A stretch of DNA of 22,392 nucleotides from Dehalococcoidia bacterium UBA6627 (GTDB lineage: Bacteria; Chloroflexota; Dehalococcoidia; UBA2979), in the NCBI GenBank assembly GCA_002455955.1, contig DKLZ01000069.1:1-22392 (forward strand). Direction: 5' to 3'. The first letter of the stretch is position 1; each line of letters starts with the position of its first letter. Positions 7,548-15,155 of this stretch are shown in pieces. Under the pieces are notes generated by a model. It made no database searches, was not told the origin of the DNA, and saw only the letters and a list, made by a program, of their open reading frames with translations. Made by a program: the position numbers and the translations under genes.

Positions 7548-9479
7548 CTAGGTCGTACCGATGGCAACGACGGCCAACGCTGCGACGCCAAGCGCCATTC
7601 CAAGGACGTAATGGGGAATTCGACCAGTTTGAAGAAATTTGAAACGGTAACCTAGGAAGCCGACGAATTGCGTGCTGCCATCTACACCTGTTTCGTTCAC
7701 CACTCGCTTATCGAACCAAGCAACAACCGCTGCCGCACCAAGCACCACGTGATTAATCACTCCTTGGTAGAGCTCATCGAGGTAGTAACGTCGCACAAGT
7801 AGTTGATGCAACTCCGGAGCCCAGCTCTGAGCGGCGATCGCCCGACGAGCATCACCCCACCAATACATTATGCCAATCGCCACACCGACAACGGCTGTCG
7901 CAGTAGCCACTGCAGCAAATGCGATATCCAGCTTGAAAACATGAGGTCCGTGATGCGGCAAATAAACCAGCTCGCCGATCCCTCCAACGAACCCGAGTGA
8001 CTCACCTACACCCTGATAGGTGATAAATCCGACTACTAATGCAAGCACCGCGAGAATGACCAGTGGTCCAGTCATGATCGGGGGTGATTCGTGGGCGTGC
8101 TCGTAAGCCTGTTCGTTCTTCGGTTTACCGAAGAACGTCAACAAAACCAGTCTCGTCGTGTAGATCGCAGTCAGAGCTGCAGTCACAGCAAGGATCACAT
8201 AAGCGGCAAACGGCCCGTAGTGCTGTAGATCATGGAGAATCTCATCCTTCGACCAGAATCCAGCGAATACTGGTATTCCCGCGAGGGCAAGACTGCCGAT
8301 CGTGAAGGTCAATGCTGTGATCGGCATCTTCTTACGTAAACCACCAAGTTCGCCAACCTCTTGCTGTTCAGTGGCATGAATTACTGATCCGGAACCCAGG
8401 AAAAGCAGTGATTTGAAGAACGCATGTGTGAACAGATGGAACATAGCAGCAGTCAGCGCTCCAACACCAAGCGCGGCAAACATAAACCCGAGTTGAGAGA
8501 CGGTCGAGAAAGCGAGTACTCGCTTAATGTCAGTAGCCACCAGACCCATAGTCGCTGCCATCAAAGCCGTAATTAGTCCGACGTATAGCACCACATCACG
8601 GGCAATCAGCACCTCGTCGTACACAGGCAGCATTCTTGCAACCAGGTAAACGCCGGCGACCACCATCGTTGCTGCATGAATAAGTGCACTGACAGGTGTC
8701 GGCCCTTCCATCGCATCAGGTAACCAAACGTGGAACGGGAACTGTGCAGATTTACCTGCGGCACCAGCAAACAGAAAGAGCATGGCGACAGTGAGGTATG
8801 TCTGTCCGAACACACCTTCCTCTGCAGCGTGAATTATCTCTTGAATGTCGAAGGTACCCGTAACACGCCAGAGCAAAATAATACCGATCAGCAATCCAAC
8901 ATCGCCGATACGAGTTGTAATAAAAGCTTTTTTAGCCGCTTCAGCTGCTGACTGGCGTTCCCAATAAAAACCAATCAATAAGTAAGAAGCTAAGCCAACG
9001 CCTTCCCAAGCAAGATATAGCTGCAACAAATTACCGGAGATGACGAGTAGCAACATCGCTGCAACGAAGAACGATAGTGCCGCAAAGTACCAGCCGTAGC
9101 GAGCTTCACCCTTCATGTAGCCGATTGAGTACACCAGCACCATCAACGAAACGAATGAGACGACGGGCAGCATCACCATTGTGACTGCATCAACATAGGT
9201 ACTGAATTCGATGACGAAGAAGCCATCACCAATATCTATCCAGTCGAATGAGTAGGTGTTCGCTCCTGCAATCGGAGCAAATACTTCGTCGTGGAAAGCG
9301 CCCTGAAAATCAACGAGCACTAAACCAACGAGTAGAACCACCAACGCCATCCCTAGGACAGCAATAAAGTCGCCGTTACGAGGAATCAAACGCCCAAAAA
9401 AGCTGACGAGAATAAAGACAGCAAAGGGTATAGCCGGAAGAATCCAAACGTCTTCCATTCCCACTAGGTCTATACCCAC
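7548..9479 (-). CDS. nuoL: NADH-quinone oxidoreductase subunit L
   Basis: Most distal antiporter-like subunit of complex I. Its 643 residues include the extra C-terminal part that forms the long lateral helix along the membrane arm and a final transmembrane anchor (last 20 or so residues). Family marks are LAWEGVGLASYLLIGFYW with the TM5 glutamate, FPFHVWLPDAMEGPTPVSALIHAATMV in the TM7-8 region, FSTVSQLGFM, and GFWSKDEI with the TM12 lysine. The annotated start is a GTG with a GCAGG element seven bases upstream; an ATG seven codons in is an alternative with a poorly spaced site. It is separated from nuoK by 55 bases with no obvious terminator. Confidence 0.96.
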   Translation of the reverse strand: MGIDLVGMEDVWILPAIPFAVFILVSFFGRLIPRNGDFIAVLGMALVVLLVGLVLVDFQGAFHDEVFAPIAGANTYSFDWIDIGDGFFVIEFSTYVDAVTMVMLPVVSFVSLMVLVYSIGYMKGEARYGWYFAALSFFVAAMLLLVISGNLLQLYLAWEGVGLASYLLIGFYWERQSAAEAAKKAFITTRIGDVGLLIGIILLWRVTGTFDIQEIIHAAEEGVFGQTYLTVAMLFLFAGAAGKSAQFPFHVWLPDAMEGPTPVSALIHAATMVVAGVYLVARMLPVYDEVLIARDVVLYVGLITALMAATMGLVATDIKRVLAFSTVSQLGFMFAALGVGALTAAMFHLFTHAFFKSLLFLGSGSVIHATEQQEVGELGGLRKKMPITALTFTIGSLALAGIPVFAGFWSKDEILHDLQHYGPFAAYVILAVTAALTAIYTTRLVLLTFFGKPKNEQAYEHAHESPPIMTGPLVILAVLALVVGFITYQGVGESLGFVGGIGELVYLPHHGPHVFKLDIAFAAVATATAVVGVAIGIMYWWGDARRAIAAQSWAPELHQLLVRRYYLDELYQGVINHVVLGAAAVVAWFDKRVVNETGVDGSTQFVGFLGYRFKFLQTGRIPHYVLGMALGVAALAVVAIGTT

Positions 9480-9534
9480 TAGTAGGCCTGCCCTTCCGAC
9501 TATCCCGCCTGAAGTATGGCGTCTATTGCGCCCG

Positions 9535-9843
9535 TCACCACTTCAGACTGTCCGCTGCATCAACGTAAGCGGTGCGGCGTTCCCTAAATAGGCGAAGCAC
9601 AATGCCAAGCGCAAGGCCAACCTCGGCTGCAGCAACTGTGATCACAAACAATGCAAACACCAATCCGCTAAATGCTTCACCATCAAGATACGTCGCGAAC
9701 GCTATGAAATTAATCGAAACCGCCGCGAGCATCAGCTCAATCGACATCAGAATTAAAATCGCACTGCGCCGTGCGAGCACCCCATAAAGTCCCATCGCAA
9801 ATAACAGGCTTGAGAGAATGAGAAAGTTTTCGATCGGAATCAT
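9535..9843 (-). CDS. nuoK: NADH-quinone oxidoreductase subunit K
   Basis: Small membrane subunit of complex I with three transmembrane helices, 102 residues, the usual length. The segment GVLARRSAILILMSIELML carries the conserved glutamate of TM2, and FALFVITVAAAEVGLALG carries the TM3 glutamate; both belong to the buried polar axis that couples quinone chemistry to pumping. The ATG overlaps the nuoJ stop as ATGA, indicating translational coupling. Confidence 0.96.
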   Translation of the reverse strand: MIPIENFLILSSLLFAMGLYGVLARRSAILILMSIELMLAAVSINFIAFATYLDGEAFSGLVFALFVITVAAAEVGLALGIVLRLFRERRTAYVDAADSLKW

Positions 9844-10493
9844 GAAGACGCCTCACTCGTTGTTTCGTCAGCATCGACATCTTCAATACGCGATGCACGG
9901 GCATTCACAATCGCTCCAGAAAGAGCTATATCAAGCAACACACCTACAATAATCACCGGAACGATGAAGTCTCGGAATAAACGCGCACCAAAATCACGGA
10001 ATGGCACCACGGTCATCGTTTCGCTGCCCCACTCCGCGTCAATTACCGCGGCAAGAAACACTCCTGCGAGAAGAACCCCAACAATCGCAGCGAATGGCTT
10101 CTGTGATCCGTCAGTGACTACTGGATCGTCCTGAGCGTTCGTCATCATCAGACCGAAGATGAGCAGAATGACAACGCCACCGCCGTATACAAGAATCTGC
10201 ACCAGAGCAATGAACTCTGTCGCGAGCAAAAGGTAAACCGCAGCGACACCAAGCAATGTCGCTATCAGCGACAGTGCCGCGTGAACAATATTGTTGAGCA
10301 GTACGGTTCCTGACGCACCTGCCACAATCACTGTGAAGGCAAGCCAGAACACTAGCTCTGCCGCGGTAATCTGGTCACCAATTAATAGCGCTAGCAGCAC
10401 GAATAGAATCGGCGTCATGACAAGGCCCACAGCCACACCACCGACGATAATCAGTCGGTCGAATTGCGCCGGGAGTGGAAGTCGATCAATCAC
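9840..10493 (-). CDS. nuoJ: NADH-quinone oxidoreductase subunit J
   Basis: Membrane subunit of complex I with about five transmembrane helices. The signature is the region around HAALSLIATLLGVAAVYLLL, then EFIALVQILVYGGGVVILLIFGLMM, the long TM3 that moves in the coupling mechanism. The frame extends upstream to 10619, but that part overlaps nuoI by 86 bases and reads as non-membrane sequence unlike NuoJ. A GTG at 10493 has a GAGGAA site six bases upstream and leads into the first hydrophobic segment, so I choose it (217 residues). This leaves a 40-base gap after nuoI. The C-terminal tail after the last helix is acidic. Confidence 0.9.
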   Translation of the reverse strand: MIDRLPLPAQFDRLIIVGGVAVGLVMTPILFVLLALLIGDQITAAELVFWLAFTVIVAGASGTVLLNNIVHAALSLIATLLGVAAVYLLLATEFIALVQILVYGGGVVILLIFGLMMTNAQDDPVVTDGSQKPFAAIVGVLLAGVFLAAVIDAEWGSETMTVVPFRDFGARLFRDFIVPVIIVGVLLDIALSGAIVNARASRIEDVDADETTSEASS

Positions 10494-10533
10494 GCGCACT
10501 TCCTCAAAATTCGATCTAGATAGAAATTCCCAA

Positions 10534-11004
10534 TCACTCTGGGACCCATTCCTCAAGCTGTTTCGCTTTGCTCTGCACGAGTAATTGCGGTAAATCCATG
10601 ACCAGATCTGCTCGGTCATAAACCGATGTTTCGTGCCCCTGCCAGGTATTATTCATTGCAATCGCTTCAAAGTTGCAAACCTCAACGCATATGTTGCAAC
10701 GCATACAACGGGCGTAGTCGATATAGAATTTATCGACTATCTTTCGACGCTTTGAATTTCCATCGTTCGTCGTATGATTTGGATTGTCCGTCATCGTCAC
10801 AGTCATACATTCGACCGGGCAAGCTCTCTCGCATGCATGACAGCCCGTACAAAATGGTTCGTCGATATCTTTATCCCACAGCAATACTGGAAAAGCTCGA
10901 TCACGTTCTGGCAAATCGCGATGACCTTCCGGATAAAGGCGTGTCACTGGCCGACGACTAAAAGTCGAAAGCGTCGTCGCCAAACTCTTCAGGATGCCTC
11001 TCAC
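10534..11004 (-). CDS. nuoI: NADH-quinone oxidoreductase subunit I (two 4Fe-4S clusters)
   Basis: Ferredoxin-like subunit of the connecting module that passes electrons through clusters N6a and N6b towards N2 in NuoB. Two Cys-x2-Cys-x2-Cys-x3-Cys motifs are present: Cys52/55/58/62 and Cys100/103/106/110. The first is followed by the usual proline; in the second the proline is replaced by Asn111. The spacer between them includes a hydrophilic insert (about 72-90) rich in Asn, Thr, Lys and Arg. The start is GTG, overlapping the nuoH stop as GTGA, with a GAGG site seven bases upstream. In an enzyme without NuoE/F/G this subunit would be the most exposed end of the electron wire, a plausible docking point for a ferredoxin-type donor (inference). 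Confidence 0.95.
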   Translation of the reverse strand: MRGILKSLATTLSTFSRRPVTRLYPEGHRDLPERDRAFPVLLWDKDIDEPFCTGCHACERACPVECMTVTMTDNPNHTTNDGNSKRRKIVDKFYIDYARCMRCNICVEVCNFEAIAMNNTWQGHETSVYDRADLVMDLPQLLVQSKAKQLEEWVPE

Positions 11005-12182
11005 GATGCAGCCTCACCTTCCAATTGAGTAGCCGGTGCCGGGCGTGGTCGTGGGTGTCGGACAGCACGATCGACCGCCATGACCAAAACCAAGACACCA
11101 ACAAGACCAGTCACGGTCAATACGATTTCCGGCCAGTCATATACCAACACCAGACCATTGATGAGTACTTGCGCAAACATCAATGGCAACAGGATTTTCC
11201 AAGTAAACGACATCAGTTGATCGATCCTCAGACGTGGCACGCTCGCTCGTACCCAAAAGACCATGAAGATAAAGAGGCCGGCCTTGCCCGTGACCAACAA
11301 TGCTTGTGCCCAGCGAGGCCATGGATCATCCTGAAATAGTCCGGCAGGCCATGCCCAGCCTCCAAGAAATACAGCAGCGAAAATCAAACTCATGATGAGC
11401 AGCGCCGCGTATTCTGCCAGAAAAAACATCGACCATCGAATACCTGAATATTCGACGAATGGCCCCCCAACAACCTCGGATTCGCCGACGGGAATGTCAA
11501 ACGGTGTCCGGTTCAATTCCGCAAGAGCTGCGATGAAAAACACAATCAAAACCAGAGGTTGCCAGACAAGATTTGGAATCTCGGCCTGGGCGGCGATAAT
11601 TTCGTTCAGATTTAGTGAACCTCTCAGCGATTCACCCGTTGCCGAATCACTCGGAACTTCGACCACCATAGCTACTGCCAACAGTGAAAGCACGAGCGGA
11701 AGCTCGTAAGAGATTCCTTGGGCGGCCGCACGCATCCCACCGATCATTGCGTAGCGATTGTCAGAACCCCAGCCAGCCATAATCCAACCGACGATATTGA
11801 TACCGGTGACGGCAACGAAATAAAGCAGACCAAGTTCCAAAATGCGGACCTGCCAGTCCAACACGAATGGAACGATTACAAACCCAAGAAAAACCGGAAC
11901 GAAAACCAAGTATGGAGCGAGCTCAAAGGTCCAAGCATCAGCATTACGTGGTCGCAAATCTTCCTTGCCAACAAGTTTCAACGCATCAGCAACAGACTGG
12001 AGTAATCCAACCGGACCAGTACGTGTCGGACCGAGCCGCTGCTGAAAACGAGCCAAAATCTTACGTTCTCCATAAATCAGCCCCATGACGACAACCGTCA
12101 TAAAGCCCACGATCAAGAGCACGCGGACCAAGCCGTCCACCCAGACGTTGACACCGTCGAATCCAAAAATTTCAGTACTCAA
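11001..12182 (-). CDS. nuoH: NADH-quinone oxidoreductase subunit H
   Basis: Membrane subunit that, with NuoB and NuoD, forms the quinone chamber and starts proton translocation. It has 393 residues and about eight transmembrane helices. Conserved loops are visible: QRLGPTRTGPVGLLQSVADALKL near the N-terminus and AELNRTPFDIPVGESEVVGG followed by EYSG, which holds the acidic residues of the quinone pathway. The start codon is TTG; a GAGG element inside the end of nuoD lies seven bases upstream, and the TTG overlaps the nuoD stop as TTGA. NuoH follows nuoD directly, with no nuoE, nuoF or nuoG between. The last 20 residues are Pro/Arg-rich and cytoplasmic. Confidence 0.96.
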   Translation of the reverse strand: MSTEIFGFDGVNVWVDGLVRVLLIVGFMTVVVMGLIYGERKILARFQQRLGPTRTGPVGLLQSVADALKLVGKEDLRPRNADAWTFELAPYLVFVPVFLGFVIVPFVLDWQVRILELGLLYFVAVTGINIVGWIMAGWGSDNRYAMIGGMRAAAQGISYELPLVLSLLAVAMVVEVPSDSATGESLRGSLNLNEIIAAQAEIPNLVWQPLVLIVFFIAALAELNRTPFDIPVGESEVVGGPFVEYSGIRWSMFFLAEYAALLIMSLIFAAVFLGGWAWPAGLFQDDPWPRWAQALLVTGKAGLFIFMVFWVRASVPRLRIDQLMSFTWKILLPLMFAQVLINGLVLVYDWPEIVLTVTGLVGVLVLVMAVDRAVRHPRPRPAPATQLEGEAAS

Positions 12183-13306
12183 CGATCAACCTCGGATAAA
12201 ACGATGTCGATTGACCCCAAAACAATTATTGCATCAGCAACATACTGGCCCACGCACATCTGCTTCAGTGCTTGCAGATTCGATAGACAGGCACTACGCA
12301 CCTTGAGTCTATGAGGCTTGTTCCCACCTTTACTGACCATATAGATGCCATATTCACCTCGTGGTGCCTCGGTCCGAATGTAAACTTCCCCTTCTGGTAG
12401 ACGGAGCATCCGAGGCATCTTCTCCGGCATAATCGGACCATCTTCGAGCCTCTCGAGACATTGCTCAATCAGATCGATCGACTGGGAAATTTCCTGAAGA
12501 CGTACTAAATAACGGTCGAACACATCTCCACCATCAGCAGTAATCGTCTCAAACGATATCTGGTCATACTGCAAATAGGGCTCGGTCTTACGCAGGTCAA
12601 GTGGGACGCCAGAAGCGCGAATCGTCGGGCCGCTCATACCCATCTCGATCGCATCATCAGCTGTAATGACACCAACATTCTTCGTACGAGCAATGAAAAT
12701 CTCATTCTGAGTGAGTAGACCGTCAAAATCCTTCACACCCTGCCGCGCTGATTCCAATACTTCACGCACTCGTTCAGGGAAATTAAGCGGCACTTCCCAG
12801 GCGAGTCCCCCTGCCCTGAAGTACGCGAACATCATTCGGTCGCCGCTTATCTCCTCAAACAAATCAATGATTCGTTCACGTTCTCTCCAGCCATAAATGA
12901 ACGGAGTTCCAAAAACACCAACATCAACACCAAACGCCCCGAGGAACATGAAGTGACTGCTGATACGATTTAGCTCACAAAGAATCATTCGAATCCACTG
13001 CGCGCGCTCAGGAACCTCGATCTCGGCAAGGGCCTCAACTGCCATCACATAGGAGAGCTCGGCGTTATGCGCTGCCAGATATTCAGTACGGTCCATGTAG
13101 CCGATTCCTTGACGGAAATCGTTGTTCTCACAAAGCTTCTCGGCGCCACGGTGGAGATACCCAATATACGGGACTAGATCCTTCACCAACTCGCCATCAA
13201 TCTCCAGAACCATCCGAAAAACACCGTGAGTAGAAGGATGCTGCGGTCCAACATTCAGTAGGAGATCTTGGGTTTCAAATTCCGTAGCAGAGGTATCGAC
13301 GACCAT
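12179..13306 (-). CDS. nuoD: NADH-quinone oxidoreductase subunit D (49 kDa subunit)
   Basis: Peripheral-arm subunit related to the large subunit of [NiFe] hydrogenases; it lines the quinone-binding site next to cluster N2. Motifs are GPQHPSTHG (with the His that contacts quinone), YLHRGAEKL, the YMDRTEYLAAHNAELSY segment with the second quinone-contacting tyrosine region, and the C-terminal IGSIDIVLSEVDR ending typical of the family. It has 375 residues, close to the usual size, and is a separate protein rather than a NuoCD fusion. It begins a few bases after nuoC and overlaps nuoH by four bases. Confidence 0.96.
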   Translation of the reverse strand: MVVDTSATEFETQDLLLNVGPQHPSTHGVFRMVLEIDGELVKDLVPYIGYLHRGAEKLCENNDFRQGIGYMDRTEYLAAHNAELSYVMAVEALAEIEVPERAQWIRMILCELNRISSHFMFLGAFGVDVGVFGTPFIYGWRERERIIDLFEEISGDRMMFAYFRAGGLAWEVPLNFPERVREVLESARQGVKDFDGLLTQNEIFIARTKNVGVITADDAIEMGMSGPTIRASGVPLDLRKTEPYLQYDQISFETITADGGDVFDRYLVRLQEISQSIDLIEQCLERLEDGPIMPEKMPRMLRLPEGEVYIRTEAPRGEYGIYMVSKGGNKPHRLKVRSACLSNLQALKQMCVGQYVADAIIVLGSIDIVLSEVDR

Positions 13307-13308
13307 CT

Positions 13309-13884
13309 CTAGCCCTCACCTTCCGCGTCTCGATCATGCCCAAGTATTTCACCTTGAAGCACATCGATCTCAGCAAACGGATGTGATTTCAACAATGGGT
13401 ATGTGTCTGACATATCAATGTCTTCAGGCATCAATAATGGACGTGGATCGGGGTGACCAGAAAAACTGACACCAAACATTTCAGCCGTTTCTCGCTCGAG
13501 CCAGTTTGCGGCCTTCCAAACTGTCGTAGCAGTCTCGATAACCTTATTTTCATTAGGAAGGGTAGTCTTCACTGTGAGGTTGATATTTTTCGGAACTGAA
13601 TAGAGCTGGTAAACCACATCAATCCCTTCAGACTCGTTGTCAACGGCCGTAAGACAGCGCAGGTAATTGAACTGCAAATCGGCATCTTGCTTCAGCATGC
13701 GAAGCCCACGAATTATATCGGCATGCGGTATATGAATAATCAAGTCGAGAGCACTGCGTTCGGGACGCACATCGACCGCTCTTAGAGTTCGGTTGACAGT
13801 GTCCCAGATAGTGTCATCGAACGTATCGACAACCTCTACTTGAGCTTCTTCAGCTGTACCGGCCGCGTTGTCGTCGGTGCTCAC
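13309..13884 (-). CDS. nuoC: NADH-quinone oxidoreductase subunit C (30 kDa subunit)
   Basis: Peripheral-arm subunit without cofactors that stabilises NuoD and NuoB. The 191-residue protein carries the family signature near its C-terminal half, ERETAEMFGVSFSGHPDPRPLLMPED, ending in the PLLKSHPF type tail. The first 25 residues are acidic and Ala-rich, probably disordered. The start is GTG, overlapping the nuoB stop as GTGA; nuoD follows within a few bases. Confidence 0.94.
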   Translation of the reverse strand: MSTDDNAAGTAEEAQVEVVDTFDDTIWDTVNRTLRAVDVRPERSALDLIIHIPHADIIRGLRMLKQDADLQFNYLRCLTAVDNESEGIDVVYQLYSVPKNINLTVKTTLPNENKVIETATTVWKAANWLERETAEMFGVSFSGHPDPRPLLMPEDIDMSDTYPLLKSHPFAEIDVLQGEILGHDRDAEGEG

Positions 13885-14510
13885 GCCCCGCGACCTTCAC
13901 TGGAGCGCTCCTCCATGATCATGTCTTGAAGGGCAAGAAACGAGTCAATGAGTGCCTCGGGCCGAGGTGGACATCCGGGCACATACACGTCTACCGGAAC
14001 TACTTTGTCGACCCCCTGGAGAACTCGATCGTAACGAGTATAAGGACCTCCGTTGGTCGCACAGGCGCCCATTGAGATCACCCACTTCGGATTTGGCATC
14101 TGCTCGTACAGCAATTTCACGGCTGGTGCCATCTTCTTCGTTACCGTGCCAGCTACGATCATCACATCAGATTGGCGTGGTGACGGCCAGGGAACGATCC
14201 CGAAACGATCGAGGTCGTAGTGCGCCATGTACGTCCCAATCATCTCAATCGCACAACAAGCTAAACCAAAGGTCATAGGCCAAAGCGATGATTTTCGCGC
14301 TGCTGCCAGTACTAGATCTGCTGGTACCTGCATCACGCCCGGAAGAGCCTGACGGTAAAGAGCACTCCCAGGCTGCGGCGTAACCGGCAACAGGTGTGGT
14401 GCCTCGTTCGGATGTTCTTGGGGTACAGGAGGTGTGACCTCAGGTACCTGAGGTGGAGCTGGCACAAGCTCGGGAGCAGCCGTTTCGGTTGTAGTGCCCG
14501 TATTCGACAT
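13881..14510 (-). CDS. nuoB: NADH-quinone oxidoreductase subunit B (cluster N2) with Pro-rich N-terminal tail
   Basis: Carries the terminal 4Fe-4S cluster N2 that reduces quinone. The family core is clear: LACCAIEM with the tandem cysteines, GACATNGGPY and VPGCPPRPEAL, giving the four cluster ligands. The frame is open upstream to 14630, but the ATG at 14510 overlaps the nuoA stop as TAATG and nuoA itself covers the rest, so the protein is 209 residues. Ahead of the core lies a tail of about 50 residues rich in Pro, Glu, Thr and Val (roughly residues 10-50), with no predicted fold. I do not know such a tail from typical NuoB proteins, which start within 15-40 residues of the core. Confidence 0.95.
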   Translation of the reverse strand: MSNTGTTTETAAPELVPAPPQVPEVTPPVPQEHPNEAPHLLPVTPQPGSALYRQALPGVMQVPADLVLAAARKSSLWPMTFGLACCAIEMIGTYMAHYDLDRFGIVPWPSPRQSDVMIVAGTVTKKMAPAVKLLYEQMPNPKWVISMGACATNGGPYTRYDRVLQGVDKVVPVDVYVPGCPPRPEALIDSFLALQDMIMEERSSEGRGA

Positions 14511-14884
14511 TAGCGCCACTGAAGTGCTCCCTTCTTCCAAGCATAAGCCAGACCAAGGCCGAGAATCGCCACGAAAGTCACCATCGTCCAGTAAGCAAGT
14601 GGACCCACACCCACGAACGTCAGTACCCAAGGAAAGATGAAAACTGCCTCAACGTCGAAGATGATGAATAAAATCCCGTAGAGATAAAAGCGATTACCCA
14701 CATTAGTAGAGGCGCGTCGGAGCGGGAGCATACCGCACTCATATGTGGTGCCTTTTTCGCGCTCCTCCGAGAAGGGTGCAAGAAGACGGGAACCGATCAA
14801 AGCAGAGATAACAAGAATGAAGCCAGCGATACTGGCAATCAGGACTGGAACATAATCTGAAAATAGCTGGTCGGTCGGCAGCAC
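14510..14884 (-). CDS. nuoA: NADH-quinone oxidoreductase subunit A
   Basis: Small membrane subunit of complex I, 124 residues with three transmembrane helices (about 12-32, 67-88 and 95-115). The loop after TM1 has the YECGMLP motif with the cysteine that marks the active/deactive state region in other complexes, followed by the RFYLYGILFIIFDVEAVFIFPW helix with its conserved acidic residues. The start is GTG. It is the first gene of the operon, with a candidate promoter about 60-90 bases upstream. Confidence 0.94.
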   Translation of the reverse strand: MLPTDQLFSDYVPVLIASIAGFILVISALIGSRLLAPFSEEREKGTTYECGMLPLRRASTNVGNRFYLYGILFIIFDVEAVFIFPWVLTFVGVGPLAYWTMVTFVAILGLGLAYAWKKGALQWR

Positions 14885-14924
14885 CCGTCGTCCGATCCTA
14901 GCCCAAGCAGCACTCGTTTTATTT

Positions 14925-14976
14925 GCCCTTTCAGGGCGGCTGCCGGGACGGTATCAATCGACCGTAACAGTGTCAA
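14925..14976 (-). promoter_or_regulatory. Candidate nuo operon promoter and leader hairpin
   Basis: On the minus strand a perfect TTGACA -35 box (plus positions about 14971-14976) is followed after 17 bases by TACCGT (about 14948-14953), a weak -10 element. This would start transcription near 14941, some 57 bases before the nuoA GTG. The leader then holds a small perfect hairpin, GCCCT-GAA-AGGGC (about 14925-14937), with no U tract, so not a terminator. The -35 is strong and the -10 weak, hence moderate confidence. Confidence 0.45.
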
Positions 14977-15086
14977 TGGAATAAGAGAGCATACCGCTAT
15001 CATTATTCACGATAAATGTCGGACTTTAAGATGTTTCGCTCATTCATCCTCGGTATAGATCAACCGTGATCGACACTAGTAAATCA

Positions 15087-15141
15087 GCTTCATAGAAGCT
15101 TCTAGTAACAAATCAACTAAGCGTCGTAACAAATCAACTAA
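15087..15141. repeat. Tandem 16-base direct repeat (21-base period) plus inverted repeat between valS and nuoA
   Basis: Two identical copies of GTAACAAATCAACTAA occur at about 15105-15120 and 15126-15141, a 21-base period (two helical turns). A degenerate third copy (CTAGTAAATCAGCT) begins near 15077. Between them lies the inverted repeat AGCTTC-ATA-GAAGCT (about 15087-15101). The copies begin 15 bases after the valS stop, in the 271-base gap before nuoA. The arrangement could be a tandem operator for nuo or a slippage duplication in the valS 3' end. The inverted repeat lacks a U tract, so it is not a standard terminator. Confidence 0.75.
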
Positions 15142-15155
15142 ACGCGACCGCTAAG

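Noticed and set aside
10494..10619. N-terminally extended NuoJ beginning at 10619
   Set aside because: It overlaps nuoI by 86 bases, encodes non-membrane sequence unlike NuoJ, and a GTG at 10493 has a well spaced GAGGAA site.
13295..13320. Possible one-base shift at the nuoC/nuoD junction
   Set aside because: My hand count of bases here differs by one from the positions implied by the intact reading frames. Both proteins read through without interruption, so I take this as a counting slip and not a frameshift.
14511..14630. N-terminally extended NuoB beginning at 14630
   Set aside because: The extension lies entirely inside nuoA in another frame, is unlike NuoB and bypasses a clean TAATG junction at 14510.
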